64,000 nt of DNA from JAJDXW01 sp965214795 (GTDB lineage Bacteria > Pseudomonadota > Gammaproteobacteria > HK1). Of the stretch, positions 37,504 to 45,902 are shown piece after piece. The DNA lies in the NCBI GenBank assembly GCA_965214795.1, contig OZ243976.1, positions 3,100,001 to 3,164,000 of the forward strand. Direction: 5' to 3'. Numbering within the stretch: the stretch's first letter is position 1; each line of letters opens with the position of its first letter. The translations under genes and the position numbers were made by a program. The notes beneath the pieces are model-generated. The model was not told the DNA's origin, did not search any database, and saw nothing but the letters and a program-made list of their open reading frames with translations.

Positions 37504-38577
37504 ATGAGAAAGCGATTCGCATTCGCTTCCGGTCTCGCCCTCGCGCTCGCCCTCGCCGGCGCCGCCGCATCCGGCGCGGACAAGCTCAAGGTCGGCTTCA
37601 TCTATGTCGGGCCGATCGGCGACCATGGCTGGACCTACCAGCACGACGTCGGCCGCCGGGCCATCGAGGAGGCGCTCGGGGATCGGGTCGAGACGGTGTA
37701 CGTCGAGAACATCGCGGAGGGCCCGGACGCGGAGCGGGCCATCACCCGTCTCGCCCGGCAGGGCGCCAGCCTCGTCTTCACCACCTCGTTCGGGTTCATG
37801 GACCCGACCATCAAGGTAGCCAAGCGCTTTCCGGACGTGAAGTTCGAGCACGCCACCGGGTACAAGCGGGCCGAGAACGTCTCGACGTATTCCGCCCGCT
37901 TCTACGAGGGGCGGTACGTGATCGGCCAGATCGCGGCCCGGGTATCGAAGAGCGGCGTCGCCGGCTACATCGCCTCGTTCCCGATCCCCGAGGTGGTCCG
38001 CGGCATCAACGCGTTCATGCTGGGTGCGCAGTCCATCAACCCCGACTTCAAGCTGAAGGTCGTGTGGGTGAGCACCTGGTTCGACCCCGGCAAGGAGGCG
38101 GACGCGGCCAAGGTGCTGATTGGCCAAGGCGCCGACATCATCACCCAGCACACCGACTCCACCGCCCCGCTTCAGATCGCGGCCGAGCAGGGGGTGGTCG
38201 GGTTCGGCCAGGCGTCGGACATGATCGCGTTCGCGCCGAACCACCAGCTCACCGCGATCATCGACAACTGGGCGCCCTACTACGTCGCACGGGCCGAGGC
38301 GGCGCTCGACGGCACCTGGGAATCGGTGGACACCTGGGACGGCATGGGGCCCGGCATGGTCGAGATGGCCCCCTACACCAACCTGCCGGACGACGTGGCG
38401 GCGATGGCGAAGGAGACGCAGGCGAGGATCACCTCCGGCGAGTTCCATCCCTTCACCGGCCCGATCCACAAGCAGGACGGCTCCATGGCGATCGGCGAGG
38501 GCGAAGTGCTCGACGACGGCACCCTGCTCGGCATGAACTGGTACGTGAAGGGCATCGACGACGAGCTGCCGCGGTAG
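37504..38577 (+). CDS. BMP-family ABC transporter substrate-binding protein
   Basis: Periplasmic binding protein of 357 residues in the basic membrane protein (Med/BmpA/PnrA) family, which binds purine nucleosides. Signal peptide 1-25 (LALALALAGAAASGA). Landmarks: KVGFIYVGPIGDHGWTYQHDVG, LVFTTSFGFMDP, YSARFYEGRYVIGQIAA and ADIITQHTDSTAP. The ATG has an AGGAGG site 7 nt upstream. It belongs to the transporter genes at 33.4-37.0 kb, but MITE B1 intervenes. Confidence 0.93.
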   Translation: MRKRFAFASGLALALALAGAAASGADKLKVGFIYVGPIGDHGWTYQHDVGRRAIEEALGDRVETVYVENIAEGPDAERAITRLARQGASLVFTTSFGFMDPTIKVAKRFPDVKFEHATGYKRAENVSTYSARFYEGRYVIGQIAARVSKSGVAGYIASFPIPEVVRGINAFMLGAQSINPDFKLKVVWVSTWFDPGKEADAAKVLIGQGADIITQHTDSTAPLQIAAEQGVVGFGQASDMIAFAPNHQLTAIIDNWAPYYVARAEAALDGTWESVDTWDGMGPGMVEMAPYTNLPDDVAAMAKETQARITSGEFHPFTGPIHKQDGSMAIGEGEVLDDGTLLGMNWYVKGIDDELPR

Positions 38578-38886
38578 GCGCCCCGGCTCCCGATCAGGGT
38601 CGTTTCACGCCACGGCTCCGGCCCCTGCCCGGTCGTGCCCGGTCGGATTGGCGCAGTGCGGTCCGGGTCGAGCGCCTCGGTTCGGCCTCGGGTCGCGCCT
38701 TCGGCCGACCCGACCGGCCGATACGATGCCGGCTCGCGCCCTCGGTCGATCCGGCGGGCAGCGTGACGTGGCCCGGGGCTCCCTCCGTGCGCTCTTCCCC
38801 GTGACCCGCGGGGGAGCGCGCGGGCGGGTCTGCCCGGAGGGGCGGGGCCGCCCGGCCCCTCCGTCACGCCCGCCTCCGGGCCCCCG
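38578..38886. other. Intergenic region with REP-like palindromes
   Basis: 309 bp, no gene. The palindrome gggtcgcgccttcggccgaccc at 38690-38711 resembles sites near 5.05, 29.24 and 59.56 kb. Confidence 0.5.
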
Positions 38887-40080
38887 ATGACCGCATTCGC
38901 CTTCGACTGGCTCAACCTGCTCGTTCGCTGGGCGCACCTCATTGCCGGGATCGCCTGGATCGGAACCTCGTTCTACTTCATCGCCCTCGACCTCTCGCTG
39001 CGCCGGCGCGCCGGCGCGCCGGCGGGCGTCACCGGCGAGGCCTGGGAGGTGCACGGCGGCGGCTTCTACCACGTGGAGAAATACGCGGTCGCGCCTCCCT
39101 CCCTGCCCGAGCATCTCACCTGGTTCAAGTGGGAGGCGTATCTCACCTGGGTCACCGGTTTCGCCCTGCTCGTGGTGCAGTTCTACTTCGACGCCGGCGC
39201 GTGGCTCATCGATCCCGGCGTGATGCCGCTGGCCCCCTGGCAGGCGATCGCCATCTCGGTGGCGAGCCTCGCCGCCGGCTGGTTCGCGTACGACGGGCTC
39301 TGCCGGTCGCCGCTCGGCCGCCACCCCCCGGCGCTGGCGGCGGTGGTCTACGTCCTCGTCGTCGCAGCCGCGTGGGGCTACACCGAGGTCTTCTCGGGAA
39401 GGAGCGCCCTCGTCCACGCCGGCGCGTTCATCGGCACCCTGATGGCGTTCAACGTGTTCGCGGTGATCATCCCGAACCAGAAGAAGGTCACCGCCGCCCT
39501 GCTCGCGGGCGAGTCGCCGGACCCGCGCTTCGGTGCGATCGGCAAGCAGCGCTCGGTGCACAACACCTACCTCACGCTGCCGGTGCTGGTGCTGATGGTG
39601 AGCGGCCATTACCCGATGCTCACCGGGCATCCGCACGCCTGGCTGCTGGTAGCCCTCATCATTGCGGGCGGAGGCTGTGCGCGCCACTTCCTCGTCCATC
39701 ACGAGGTGGGGGCCGCGTTCCGGTCGATTGCGTGGACCGTCCCGGTCATGGCGGCGGCCCTCGCGGTGGCCGTCTGGCTGACCCTCCCGGCCGCGTCGGT
39801 GCCGGGCGACCCGCGGGCCGAAGGGGTCGGCGATGCCGAAGTGCTGCACATCACCAGAACCCACTGCGCCTCGTGTCACTCGGAGCGGCCCACCAATCCC
39901 GCCTTCCCGGTCGCGCCCAGGAACATGGTGCTCGCCACTACCGACGACCTTCGCCGCTACGCGAGCCTCATCGACCTCCAGACGGTGAAGAACCGGGTGA
40001 TGCCCCTCGGCAACACGACCGGGATGACCGACGAGGAGCGCTTCCGCCTCGGGGCCTGGCTCGCCGCCCAGCCACGATGA
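38887..40080 (+). CDS. puuD: Urate hydroxylase PuuD (membrane protein with cytochrome c domain)
   Basis: 397-residue membrane urate oxidase making 5-hydroxyisourate. About eight helices: WAHLIAGIAWIGTSFYF, the HVEKY and LTWFKWEAYLTWVTGF segments, NQKKV and HNTYLTLPVLVLM. The C-terminal periplasmic cytochrome c domain has the haem site CASCH at 327-331 and an axial-Met candidate in NRVMPLGN. Electrons should pass to the respiratory chain rather than giving peroxide as soluble uricase does. It overlaps guaD by ATGA. Confidence 0.95.
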   Translation: MTAFAFDWLNLLVRWAHLIAGIAWIGTSFYFIALDLSLRRRAGAPAGVTGEAWEVHGGGFYHVEKYAVAPPSLPEHLTWFKWEAYLTWVTGFALLVVQFYFDAGAWLIDPGVMPLAPWQAIAISVASLAAGWFAYDGLCRSPLGRHPPALAAVVYVLVVAAAWGYTEVFSGRSALVHAGAFIGTLMAFNVFAVIIPNQKKVTAALLAGESPDPRFGAIGKQRSVHNTYLTLPVLVLMVSGHYPMLTGHPHAWLLVALIIAGGGCARHFLVHHEVGAAFRSIAWTVPVMAAALAVAVWLTLPAASVPGDPRAEGVGDAEVLHITRTHCASCHSERPTNPAFPVAPRNMVLATTDDLRRYASLIDLQTVKNRVMPLGNTTGMTDEERFRLGAWLAAQPR

Positions 40081-41414
40081 ACGCTTCCCGGAACGGCCGC
40101 GTCGTTCGCGGCGCGGTATTGACGTATCGCGACGATCCGGCGGTCGCCGGTCCGCGGAGGGCGGTGCGGTTCGACCGGCGGGGCGCGGTCGCGGTCGGTG
40201 CGGACGGGCGCATCGCCTGGCGCGGCCCCGCCGCACGCCTCCCGGAGCGCTTTCGCGCGTTGCCGGTGGACGATTACGGGGGCGCGCTCGTGCTCCCGGG
40301 CTTCATCGACGCCCACCTCCACTTCCCGCAATACCGGATGCTCGCGGCCCCCGGCGAGGATCTCCTCGACTGGCTGAACCGCTTCACGTACCGGGAAGAA
40401 CGCCGCTACGCCTCGGCCGCGCATGCGCGCGCCGCCGCCGAGGGGTTCCTCGACCGGCTCGTGCGGCACGGGACGACCGCGGCGGTGGTCTTCTCGACCG
40501 TGCACCGCACCGCGGCTGAAGCGCTCTTTGCCGCCGCCGAGCGGCGGGGCCACGCCATCGTCAGCGGGAAGACGATGATGGACCGCAATGCTCCCGAGAC
40601 CTTGCGCGACGACCCGGTCTCGGGGGCGCGCGACAGCGAGACGCTCCTCGGGCGGTGGCACGGGCGCGGACGGCTGCGCTACGCGATCACGGTGCGCTTC
40701 GCGGTCACCTCCACCGAGGCGCAGCTCCGCGCGGCCGGGGAGCTCGCCGCCGCCCACCCCCACTGCCACGTGCACAGTCACCTCGCCGAGAGCGCCGGCG
40801 AGGTCGAGCTCGTGCGCCGGCTCTTTCCCTGGGCGAAGGATTACACCGACGTCTACGATCGCTTCGGTCTCCTCGGGCCCCGCAGCGTGTTCGCGCACGG
40901 AATCCACCTCTCGGAGCGCGAGTGCGCGCGGCTCCACGAGACCGGGGCCCTGATCGTGCACTGCCCCACCGCGAACACGTTTCTCGGCTCGGGACTCTTC
41001 GACGGCGGACACCTGGGCCGCGCCGAACGACCCGTGCGCGTCGGGATCGCCACCGACGTGGGGGGCGGCACGAGCTACTCGATGCTCGCGACCCTCGGCG
41101 AGGCGTACAAGGTGGCGATGCTCACCGGGCGCCGGCCGAATGCGCACGACCTCTTCCACCTCGCGACGCGCGGGAACGCGATGCACCTCGGCCTCGACGA
41201 CGAGATCGGGGTCATCGAGGCCGGCCGGTGGGCGGATCTCACGGTGCTCGATCCGACCGCCACCCCGGTCCTCGAGGATCGGAACGCGCTGTCGAAGGGA
41301 ATCGAGGACACGCTGTTCGCCCTCGCGATCCTCGGGGACGACCGGGCGGTGCGGGCCACCTACGTCGCCGGACGGCTCGCGTGGGACGCGGCCGCCGCAA
41401 CCGGTGCCGGGTGA
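40077..41414 (+). CDS. guaD: Guanine deaminase
   Basis: Amidohydrolase of 445 residues converting guanine to xanthine. PGFIDAHLHFPQ (zinc HxH), TREERRYA-like FTYREERRYA, HSHLAES, FAHGIHLS and TDVGGGTSYSM (metal-binding Asp) are all present. The start codon overlaps the puuD stop, so urate production and oxidation are co-expressed. Confidence 0.95.
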   Translation: MNASRNGRVVRGAVLTYRDDPAVAGPRRAVRFDRRGAVAVGADGRIAWRGPAARLPERFRALPVDDYGGALVLPGFIDAHLHFPQYRMLAAPGEDLLDWLNRFTYREERRYASAAHARAAAEGFLDRLVRHGTTAAVVFSTVHRTAAEALFAAAERRGHAIVSGKTMMDRNAPETLRDDPVSGARDSETLLGRWHGRGRLRYAITVRFAVTSTEAQLRAAGELAAAHPHCHVHSHLAESAGEVELVRRLFPWAKDYTDVYDRFGLLGPRSVFAHGIHLSERECARLHETGALIVHCPTANTFLGSGLFDGGHLGRAERPVRVGIATDVGGGTSYSMLATLGEAYKVAMLTGRRPNAHDLFHLATRGNAMHLGLDDEIGVIEAGRWADLTVLDPTATPVLEDRNALSKGIEDTLFALAILGDDRAVRATYVAGRLAWDAAAATGAG

Positions 41415-41522
41415 ATGACATGCTTCCGGCCGGCCGACGATTCCGGCTCGTCGACGACGAGAATCGCCCCGGTACCGCCGGCGGCGGGTGCCGAGATGGC
41501 GGCTTGCGGGGCATGCCGCCAT

Positions 41523-41547
41523 CCGACCCGACCCGACCCGACCCGAT
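41523..41547. repeat. 5-bp tandem repeat (CCGAC x5)
   Basis: Four exact ccgac units and a fifth ending t, just upstream of MITE B2. Confidence 0.75.
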
Positions 41548-41577
41548 CAGGCCGGAGGCGGAGCCGGGGATCGGGAC

Positions 41578-41709
41578 CAGCAATTCTCATTTTGCTCGTC
41601 GGGTCCCGCTGCAAGACCGGCACGACCGTCGATCTGCCCCGGATCGAGTCGCAAGGAGAAGACGGCTTGCGGCTCAGGGTGAAGTCAGGCGCCAAAATAA
41701 GAATTGCCG
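41578..41709 (+). mobile_element. MITE B, copy 2 (132 bp)
   Basis: Ends CAGCAATTCTCATTTTG and complement. Perfect 9-bp target duplication gatcgggac (41569-41577 and 41710-41718). An internal stem-loop (41646-41675) pairs gagtcgcaag with cttgcggctc. Confidence 0.92.
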
Positions 41710-42030
41710 GATCGGGACTGTTCGCCTTGCCATGGTTGGCGCCACCCGCCACAGGCATGATTGCGCTTGCTCATCCGGCTCCGGTACCCCTCGAGAATAT
41801 CGCGGCGGCGAGCGGGTTGACCTCTCGGCTCGTGTTTGTCCCGGCTGCCTGCTTCGTAGCGGCCTTGTCGTGGCCGGCGCCGCGAAGAAGATGAGGGAGA
41901 GCCGCGCAGGGGCGAAGACGATAGTGCTCACGCAGCCGGGATTCGGCGGTCTCTCCCGACGGGCGGGCCGAGGCAATCCACCTCCGGGCGGTTCGCCGGC
42001 ATCGCAAGCGGAATCGGGAGGGCGCGCCGC

Positions 42031-43380
42031 TCAGGCCGCGGAGACTTTCCGCGCCCGGCGGCCCCTTGGAGGCTCGATGGCCGGTGGTCCGTCGGCGAGC
42101 GCCGCAACCGCGTCGGCATGCGCGATGCGGCCCTTGTTGACGAACGCCTCGTGGTTGGACACCACCTCCGCGTCGTCGTAGACGTAGTTCACCATCATTC
42201 CGCCCGATTGGGCGAGGCCGGACGGCGAAGGATCGGCCATCCAGTTGAGCCTCTCGAGCCGGGCGCCGTTGCGCAGATGAAATCGGGCGACCGGATCGAG
42301 GGGCAGGCGGCCCCGCTTTTCGTGGAGCAGGTAGCGCGCGCAGAGCCGGAGGAGCCGCGGCTCGAGGTCCCCCGGAGGCCAGCCGGAGCTCTCGACGTCG
42401 CCGAGATCCCCTTCGCCGTCCAGCCGATTCTCCCCGGCGGCGCGGGTCAACCATTTCCGGAACCCCGGAATGGGCGACAGGGTGGCGAAGGTGCGAATTT
42501 CCGGCATCTCCACCGCCAGCTCGTGCACCACCTGTTTGATGAGGAAGTTGCCGAACGAGATCCCGACGAGGCCGCGCTGGCAATTGCTGATGGAATAGAA
42601 GACGGCGGTATCCGCCTCGACCTCCGGCTCCACGTCTCCGAAAATCAACTCCTGCACGGAGCTCGCGAGCCCCTTGCACAGCGCGACTTCCACGAAGATG
42701 AGGGGCTCGTCGGGAAGGGAGGGATGGAAGAACCCGAAGCAGCGCCGGTCCGCCTCGAGACGGCGCTGAAGGTCCTCCCAGTCGAGAATCTGGTGCACCG
42801 CCTCGTACTCGATGATCTTCTCGAGCACGAAGGCCGGTGTGCGCCAGTCGATGCGGCGCAGCTCGAGGAATCCGCGGTTGAACCAGGCGTGCAGGAGATA
42901 GAGGAAGTCCTCATCGAGGGGACGGAGCTCGGGAAGCCCGGGGAGCGCGTCGAGCAATGCTTCGCGCATCGCGAGGAGGTCGGACATCCCGTTCGGCGAC
43001 GTATTGAGGAGGCCGAGCAGGTCGCGGCGCGGCGGTTCGGCCGCCCGCGCGAGCGCGGCCGCGGCCTCCGGGCCGGGCCCTTCCCGGTACGCTTCGACGG
43101 CCCGGTCGAGGACGGCGGGCTCCGGACCGAGCTCGTGGGTGAGGAATCGGAAGAACTCGCGCCGGCCGCTATCGTCCAGGCGGGCGAACGCGTCGAGGGC
43201 ACCGCGGGCGAGGGTCACCACGGACGCCTCGCCGCGGGTGCGCAGCAGGGCCCGGCAGTTCTCCGTGATGTCGTCGGCCTCTCCCGGCGCGGCCGAGCCG
43301 GAGCGTCGGCCCCGGAACCCCCCGCGCGCCCGCGCGAGGCTCGCCATCACCTCCTTCCAGAACGTGCTTGCGAATCTCAT
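42031..43380 (-). CDS. mlycD: Malonyl-CoA decarboxylase
   Basis: Converts malonyl-CoA to acetyl-CoA and CO2; 449 residues. N-terminal helical domain, then the catalytic GNAT-like domain: RRIDWRTPAFVLEKIIEYEAVH, FFHPSLPDEPLIFVEVAL, SISNCQRGLVGISFGNFLIKQV, IRTFATLSPIPGFRKWL and GMMVNYVYDD. Assignment rests on these MCD blocks. The ATG at 43380 overlaps the stop of the upstream membrane-protein gene (ATGA). Confidence 0.94.
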   Translation of the reverse strand: MRFASTFWKEVMASLARARGGFRGRRSGSAAPGEADDITENCRALLRTRGEASVVTLARGALDAFARLDDSGRREFFRFLTHELGPEPAVLDRAVEAYREGPGPEAAAALARAAEPPRRDLLGLLNTSPNGMSDLLAMREALLDALPGLPELRPLDEDFLYLLHAWFNRGFLELRRIDWRTPAFVLEKIIEYEAVHQILDWEDLQRRLEADRRCFGFFHPSLPDEPLIFVEVALCKGLASSVQELIFGDVEPEVEADTAVFYSISNCQRGLVGISFGNFLIKQVVHELAVEMPEIRTFATLSPIPGFRKWLTRAAGENRLDGEGDLGDVESSGWPPGDLEPRLLRLCARYLLHEKRGRLPLDPVARFHLRNGARLERLNWMADPSPSGLAQSGGMMVNYVYDDAEVVSNHEAFVNKGRIAHADAVAALADGPPAIEPPRGRRARKVSAA

Positions 43381-43790
43381 GACGCGGCGCCGCCCTCCCG
43401 GCGAAGCGGCGCGAGGCGCGGGGCGTAGTCGCTCCGGCGCGCAAGCAGGTGTCCCAGCATCAGCACGAAGCAGCCGAGCACGAACAGCTTGTTGACGAAC
43501 CAGTTCGTGGTCCAGATCGTCCACCGCGGCTCGTCGAGGAAGAGGACGAATTTCGTGGCCACGATGCCGGTCTCGAGGAGCGCGACGACGAGCGCGAGGA
43601 CGAAGGTGTACCGCGGCCGGGCGAGCAGCGCCCAGCCGAGCCAGACGTGGACCGCGGGCCAGAAGTCGAGGTACACGTGGGTGCCGGGGGAAAGGCCGTG
43701 CGCGACGGCATACGCGACGGGGAAGAGGTACTTGATGACCACCGTCCACGCGGCGAGCACGAAGAGGAAGTGGGCGAGGAAGACGGTCAC
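43377..43790 (-). CDS. Small integral membrane protein, unknown family
   Basis: 137 residues with four predicted helices (FLAHFLFVLAAWTVVIKYLF, a WPAVHVWLGWALLA segment, FVLALVVALLETGIVATKFVLF and LFVLGCFVLMLGHLLA). A GTG start at 43790 overlaps the aldo/keto reductase stop (GTGA), and its stop overlaps the mlycD start, so it is translated as the middle gene of a three-gene operon. I do not recognise the family. Electron-carrier or anchor for the upstream Fe-S reductase is a guess. Confidence 0.8.
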   Translation of the reverse strand: MTVFLAHFLFVLAAWTVVIKYLFPVAYAVAHGLSPGTHVYLDFWPAVHVWLGWALLARPRYTFVLALVVALLETGIVATKFVLFLDEPRWTIWTTNWFVNKLFVLGCFVLMLGHLLARRSDYAPRLAPLRREGGAAS

Positions 43791-45028
43791 GCGAGCGACG
43801 AGCCTGCCCCCGCGAAAACGGAGGACACGCCCCGGCCGAGCCGGAGCGCGGCATCCCGGGTGAGCGCGGCGACCGGAATGCCGACCGGGCATGCGCCGAC
43901 GCACGGCGCCCCGTCGCAGGAGAGGCAGGCGCCCGCTCCGGCGCGGAGCCCCGCGTAGTCCGCGCGCGCGAGCGCCGGGTCGCGGTAGTCCACTTCGTAC
44001 ATGCGCGTCCTCAGCACCTCGGAGATCGGGACGCCCGCCGGACAGCTCTCCGCGCAGGCGTTGCAACCTGGACGGCAGTACCGGCGCCCCTGCAGCTCGG
44101 CGTAGCGCCCGAGGAGGTCGAGGTCGCCCGCGGCGAGCGGACCGGCCCCCGACGCCGCGACGTACTCGTCGATGGCGGCGGCGTCCGTCATCGAGACGAC
44201 CAGGCCGTCGACGTGGGGGCTCGCGAGGACCCACCGGAACGCGGTCTGCGCGAAGGTGGCCCCGCCCGTCTCGTACGGCCGCATGTCGTTGAGCCGCGCC
44301 CCCATCAGCGTCTTCATCGCAACGACCCCGACCCCCTTCGCACGCGCCCGCCCGAGCACCCGTCCGAGGCCGGTCTGCGGCGCCACGAAGTGGAAGCGCG
44401 CGCGCATCTTCTCGAAGAAGCTCGCGTCCTCGGCGAAGTTGTAGGCGGCGAGGATGACGTCGGCGAGGTCGTGGTCGAGCGCGTAGTCCAGGCATTCGAC
44501 GAGGGCGCTGCCGTGGCCGGAAACGCCGCGGAAACGGATCTTGCCGTCCCGGATCGCCCGGTCGGCGAACTCCCGCCACTCGGGGTTCTGAAGGCGCCGC
44601 ACGTCGTTCACCGCGTGGTTGAAGTAGATGTCGACGTAGTCGGTGCGAAGCCGCCGCAGCGACCCTTCGAGGGCCTCCGCCATCGACCGGCGGGTCTCGC
44701 CGCTCCACGCCTTGTGCTTCGACGCGATGACGAAGCGCTCGCGCTTGCCCTCGAGGGCCTCGCCGATCGCCTCCTCCGCGCGCCCTCCGCGATAGCTCTC
44801 GGCGGTGTCGAAGTAGGTCACCCCCCGCTCCACCGCGTGGCGGACGAGCCGGGGGTCGGAGGAGCGGCTCGAGCCGAAAGAGATGTCGGAGACCTCGAGG
44901 CCGGTCCGCCCGAGCTTCACGTAGCGCTGAATGCGGGGCGGCGGCGCGGCGCGGCCGGCGCGAGGGCCGAACCCCGCGAGCCCGGCGGTGAGCCCGGCCC
45001 CCGCCCCGAGAAATCGCCGCCGGTCCAT
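43787..45028 (-). CDS. Tat-exported aldo/keto reductase with 4Fe-4S domain
   Basis: 413 residues. Twin-arginine signal (DRRRFLGAGAGL). Aldo/keto reductase barrel with the catalytic set YFDTAESYRGG (Asp, Tyr), IASKHKAW (Lys) and YFNHAVND (His). A C-terminal dicluster ferredoxin domain has CRPGCNACAESCP and CLSCDGAPCVGACP. Probably periplasmic, with electrons moving through Fe-S clusters. First gene of the operon with the membrane protein and mlycD. Confidence 0.9.
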   Translation of the reverse strand: MDRRRFLGAGAGLTAGLAGFGPRAGRAAPPPRIQRYVKLGRTGLEVSDISFGSSRSSDPRLVRHAVERGVTYFDTAESYRGGRAEEAIGEALEGKRERFVIASKHKAWSGETRRSMAEALEGSLRRLRTDYVDIYFNHAVNDVRRLQNPEWREFADRAIRDGKIRFRGVSGHGSALVECLDYALDHDLADVILAAYNFAEDASFFEKMRARFHFVAPQTGLGRVLGRARAKGVGVVAMKTLMGARLNDMRPYETGGATFAQTAFRWVLASPHVDGLVVSMTDAAAIDEYVAASGAGPLAAGDLDLLGRYAELQGRRYCRPGCNACAESCPAGVPISEVLRTRMYEVDYRDPALARADYAGLRAGAGACLSCDGAPCVGACPVGIPVAALTRDAALRLGRGVSSVFAGAGSSLA

Positions 45029-45116
45029 CGCCCTCTCCTGTTGCGCCGGGTCGGGAACCCGACCTTCCTATCGTACCGTCTTGGCGGGCCGGATGCCGAC
45101 CCGACACGCGGCGCAC

Positions 45117-45248
45117 CAGCAGTTCTCATTTTGGCGCCCGACTTCACCCCGAGCCGCAAGCCGTCTTCTCCCTGCGACTCGATCCGGGGCGGATCGACGG
45201 TCGTGCCGGTCCGGCCGCGGGACCCGACGAGCAAAGTGAGAACTGCTG
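45117..45248 (-). mobile_element. MITE B, copy 3 (132 bp)
   Basis: Reverse orientation. Perfect 9-bp target duplication gcggcgcac (45108-45116 and 45249-45257). Terminal repeats CAGCAGTTCTCATTTTG and CAAAGTGAGAACTGCTG. Confidence 0.92.
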
Positions 45249-45360
45249 GCGGCGCACGTCCCGCCCGGCCGGGAGGTGCACCGTCTCGCCGGCTTCCCAC
45301 CCCGCACTCGCGGTCTTCGAACGGCCGGCGACGCAGCGGCGCAGGACTTTCCCACGCGGG

Positions 45361-45521
45361 CCGCTCATCCGCACCGGGTTGGCCGGAGCGCCCTCGTTCG
45401 TGCCCTCAGGCGGGGGGGCCGCGGGCCGCGTGGATGCAGCCGATCGGCCCGGTCGCGCGCGGCGAGCGCCATCCCGACCCCTCGTTTCCATCCGGAACCC
45501 CATCCGGAACGGTAGCGCGGG
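45361..45521 (-). repeat. Repeat D1, reverse copy
   Basis: Reverse complement of 19602-19755 over about 150 bp (ctcatccgcaccgggttgg through ctcgtttccatccgga). Confidence 0.75.
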
Positions 45522-45627
45522 ATGACCCTGCGCCGCGGTGGGAGCGCGGTTGCGGGTCGTGACGGAGCATGTCAAGGTTCCGGTTGCACGGCAGCCACGA
45601 TACATTCAAGTTCGAGGAGACAAGCCA

Positions 45628-45756
45628 ATGATCCTGTGCGTACTTGCCGGGTGTCTCATCGTCGTGTATCTCATCGTCGACATGGTCCGCTACCGGCAGC
45701 GAGGACCCCGGGTTCCCATCCGTGCCTCACACAGGCCACCGGTCTTCCTGTTCTGA
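45628..45756 (+). CDS. Small hypothetical membrane protein (42 residues)
   Basis: ATG with GAGGAG 9-14 nt upstream. One membrane helix (ILCVLAGCLIVVYLIVDMV) then a basic tail (RYRQRGPRVPIRASHR). No family recognised. Upstream of the acyl-CoA ligase gene, same strand, 146 bp apart. Confidence 0.5.
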   Translation: MILCVLAGCLIVVYLIVDMVRYRQRGPRVPIRASHRPPVFLF

Positions 45757-45902
45757 CACCATCACACCCCTCTCCACCCCCCTCCATCCCCCCCGACCGA
45801 ACCGACACGCCTTGGCGCGCCCGGCTCTACGAGCGGGCGGCCGTGCGGCCATGGCGGGGAAAACGAACCCCTCCGCCTTCGACCCCTTGGCCACCGTCAT
45901 CC

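Larger units (their letters stand above)
41415..42030. other. guaD-mlycD intergenic region
   Basis: 616 bp, convergent genes. It contains five tandem ccgac-type pentamers (41523-41547) and MITE B copy 2. Nothing recognisable from 41720 to 42030. Confidence 0.5.
45029..45627. other. Intergenic region with MITE B3 and repeat D1
   Basis: About 600 bp between divergent genes; besides the two repeats nothing else is recognisable. Confidence 0.55.

Noticed and set aside
41771..42030. Small gene between MITE B2 and mlycD
   Set aside because: Short frames on both strands have no ribosome site or recognisable motif.
43787..43890. Frameshifted extension of mlycD into the upstream frames
   Set aside because: The mlycD frame is open upstream of 43380, but the overlap with a coupled membrane-protein gene and the family N-terminus support the start at 43380.
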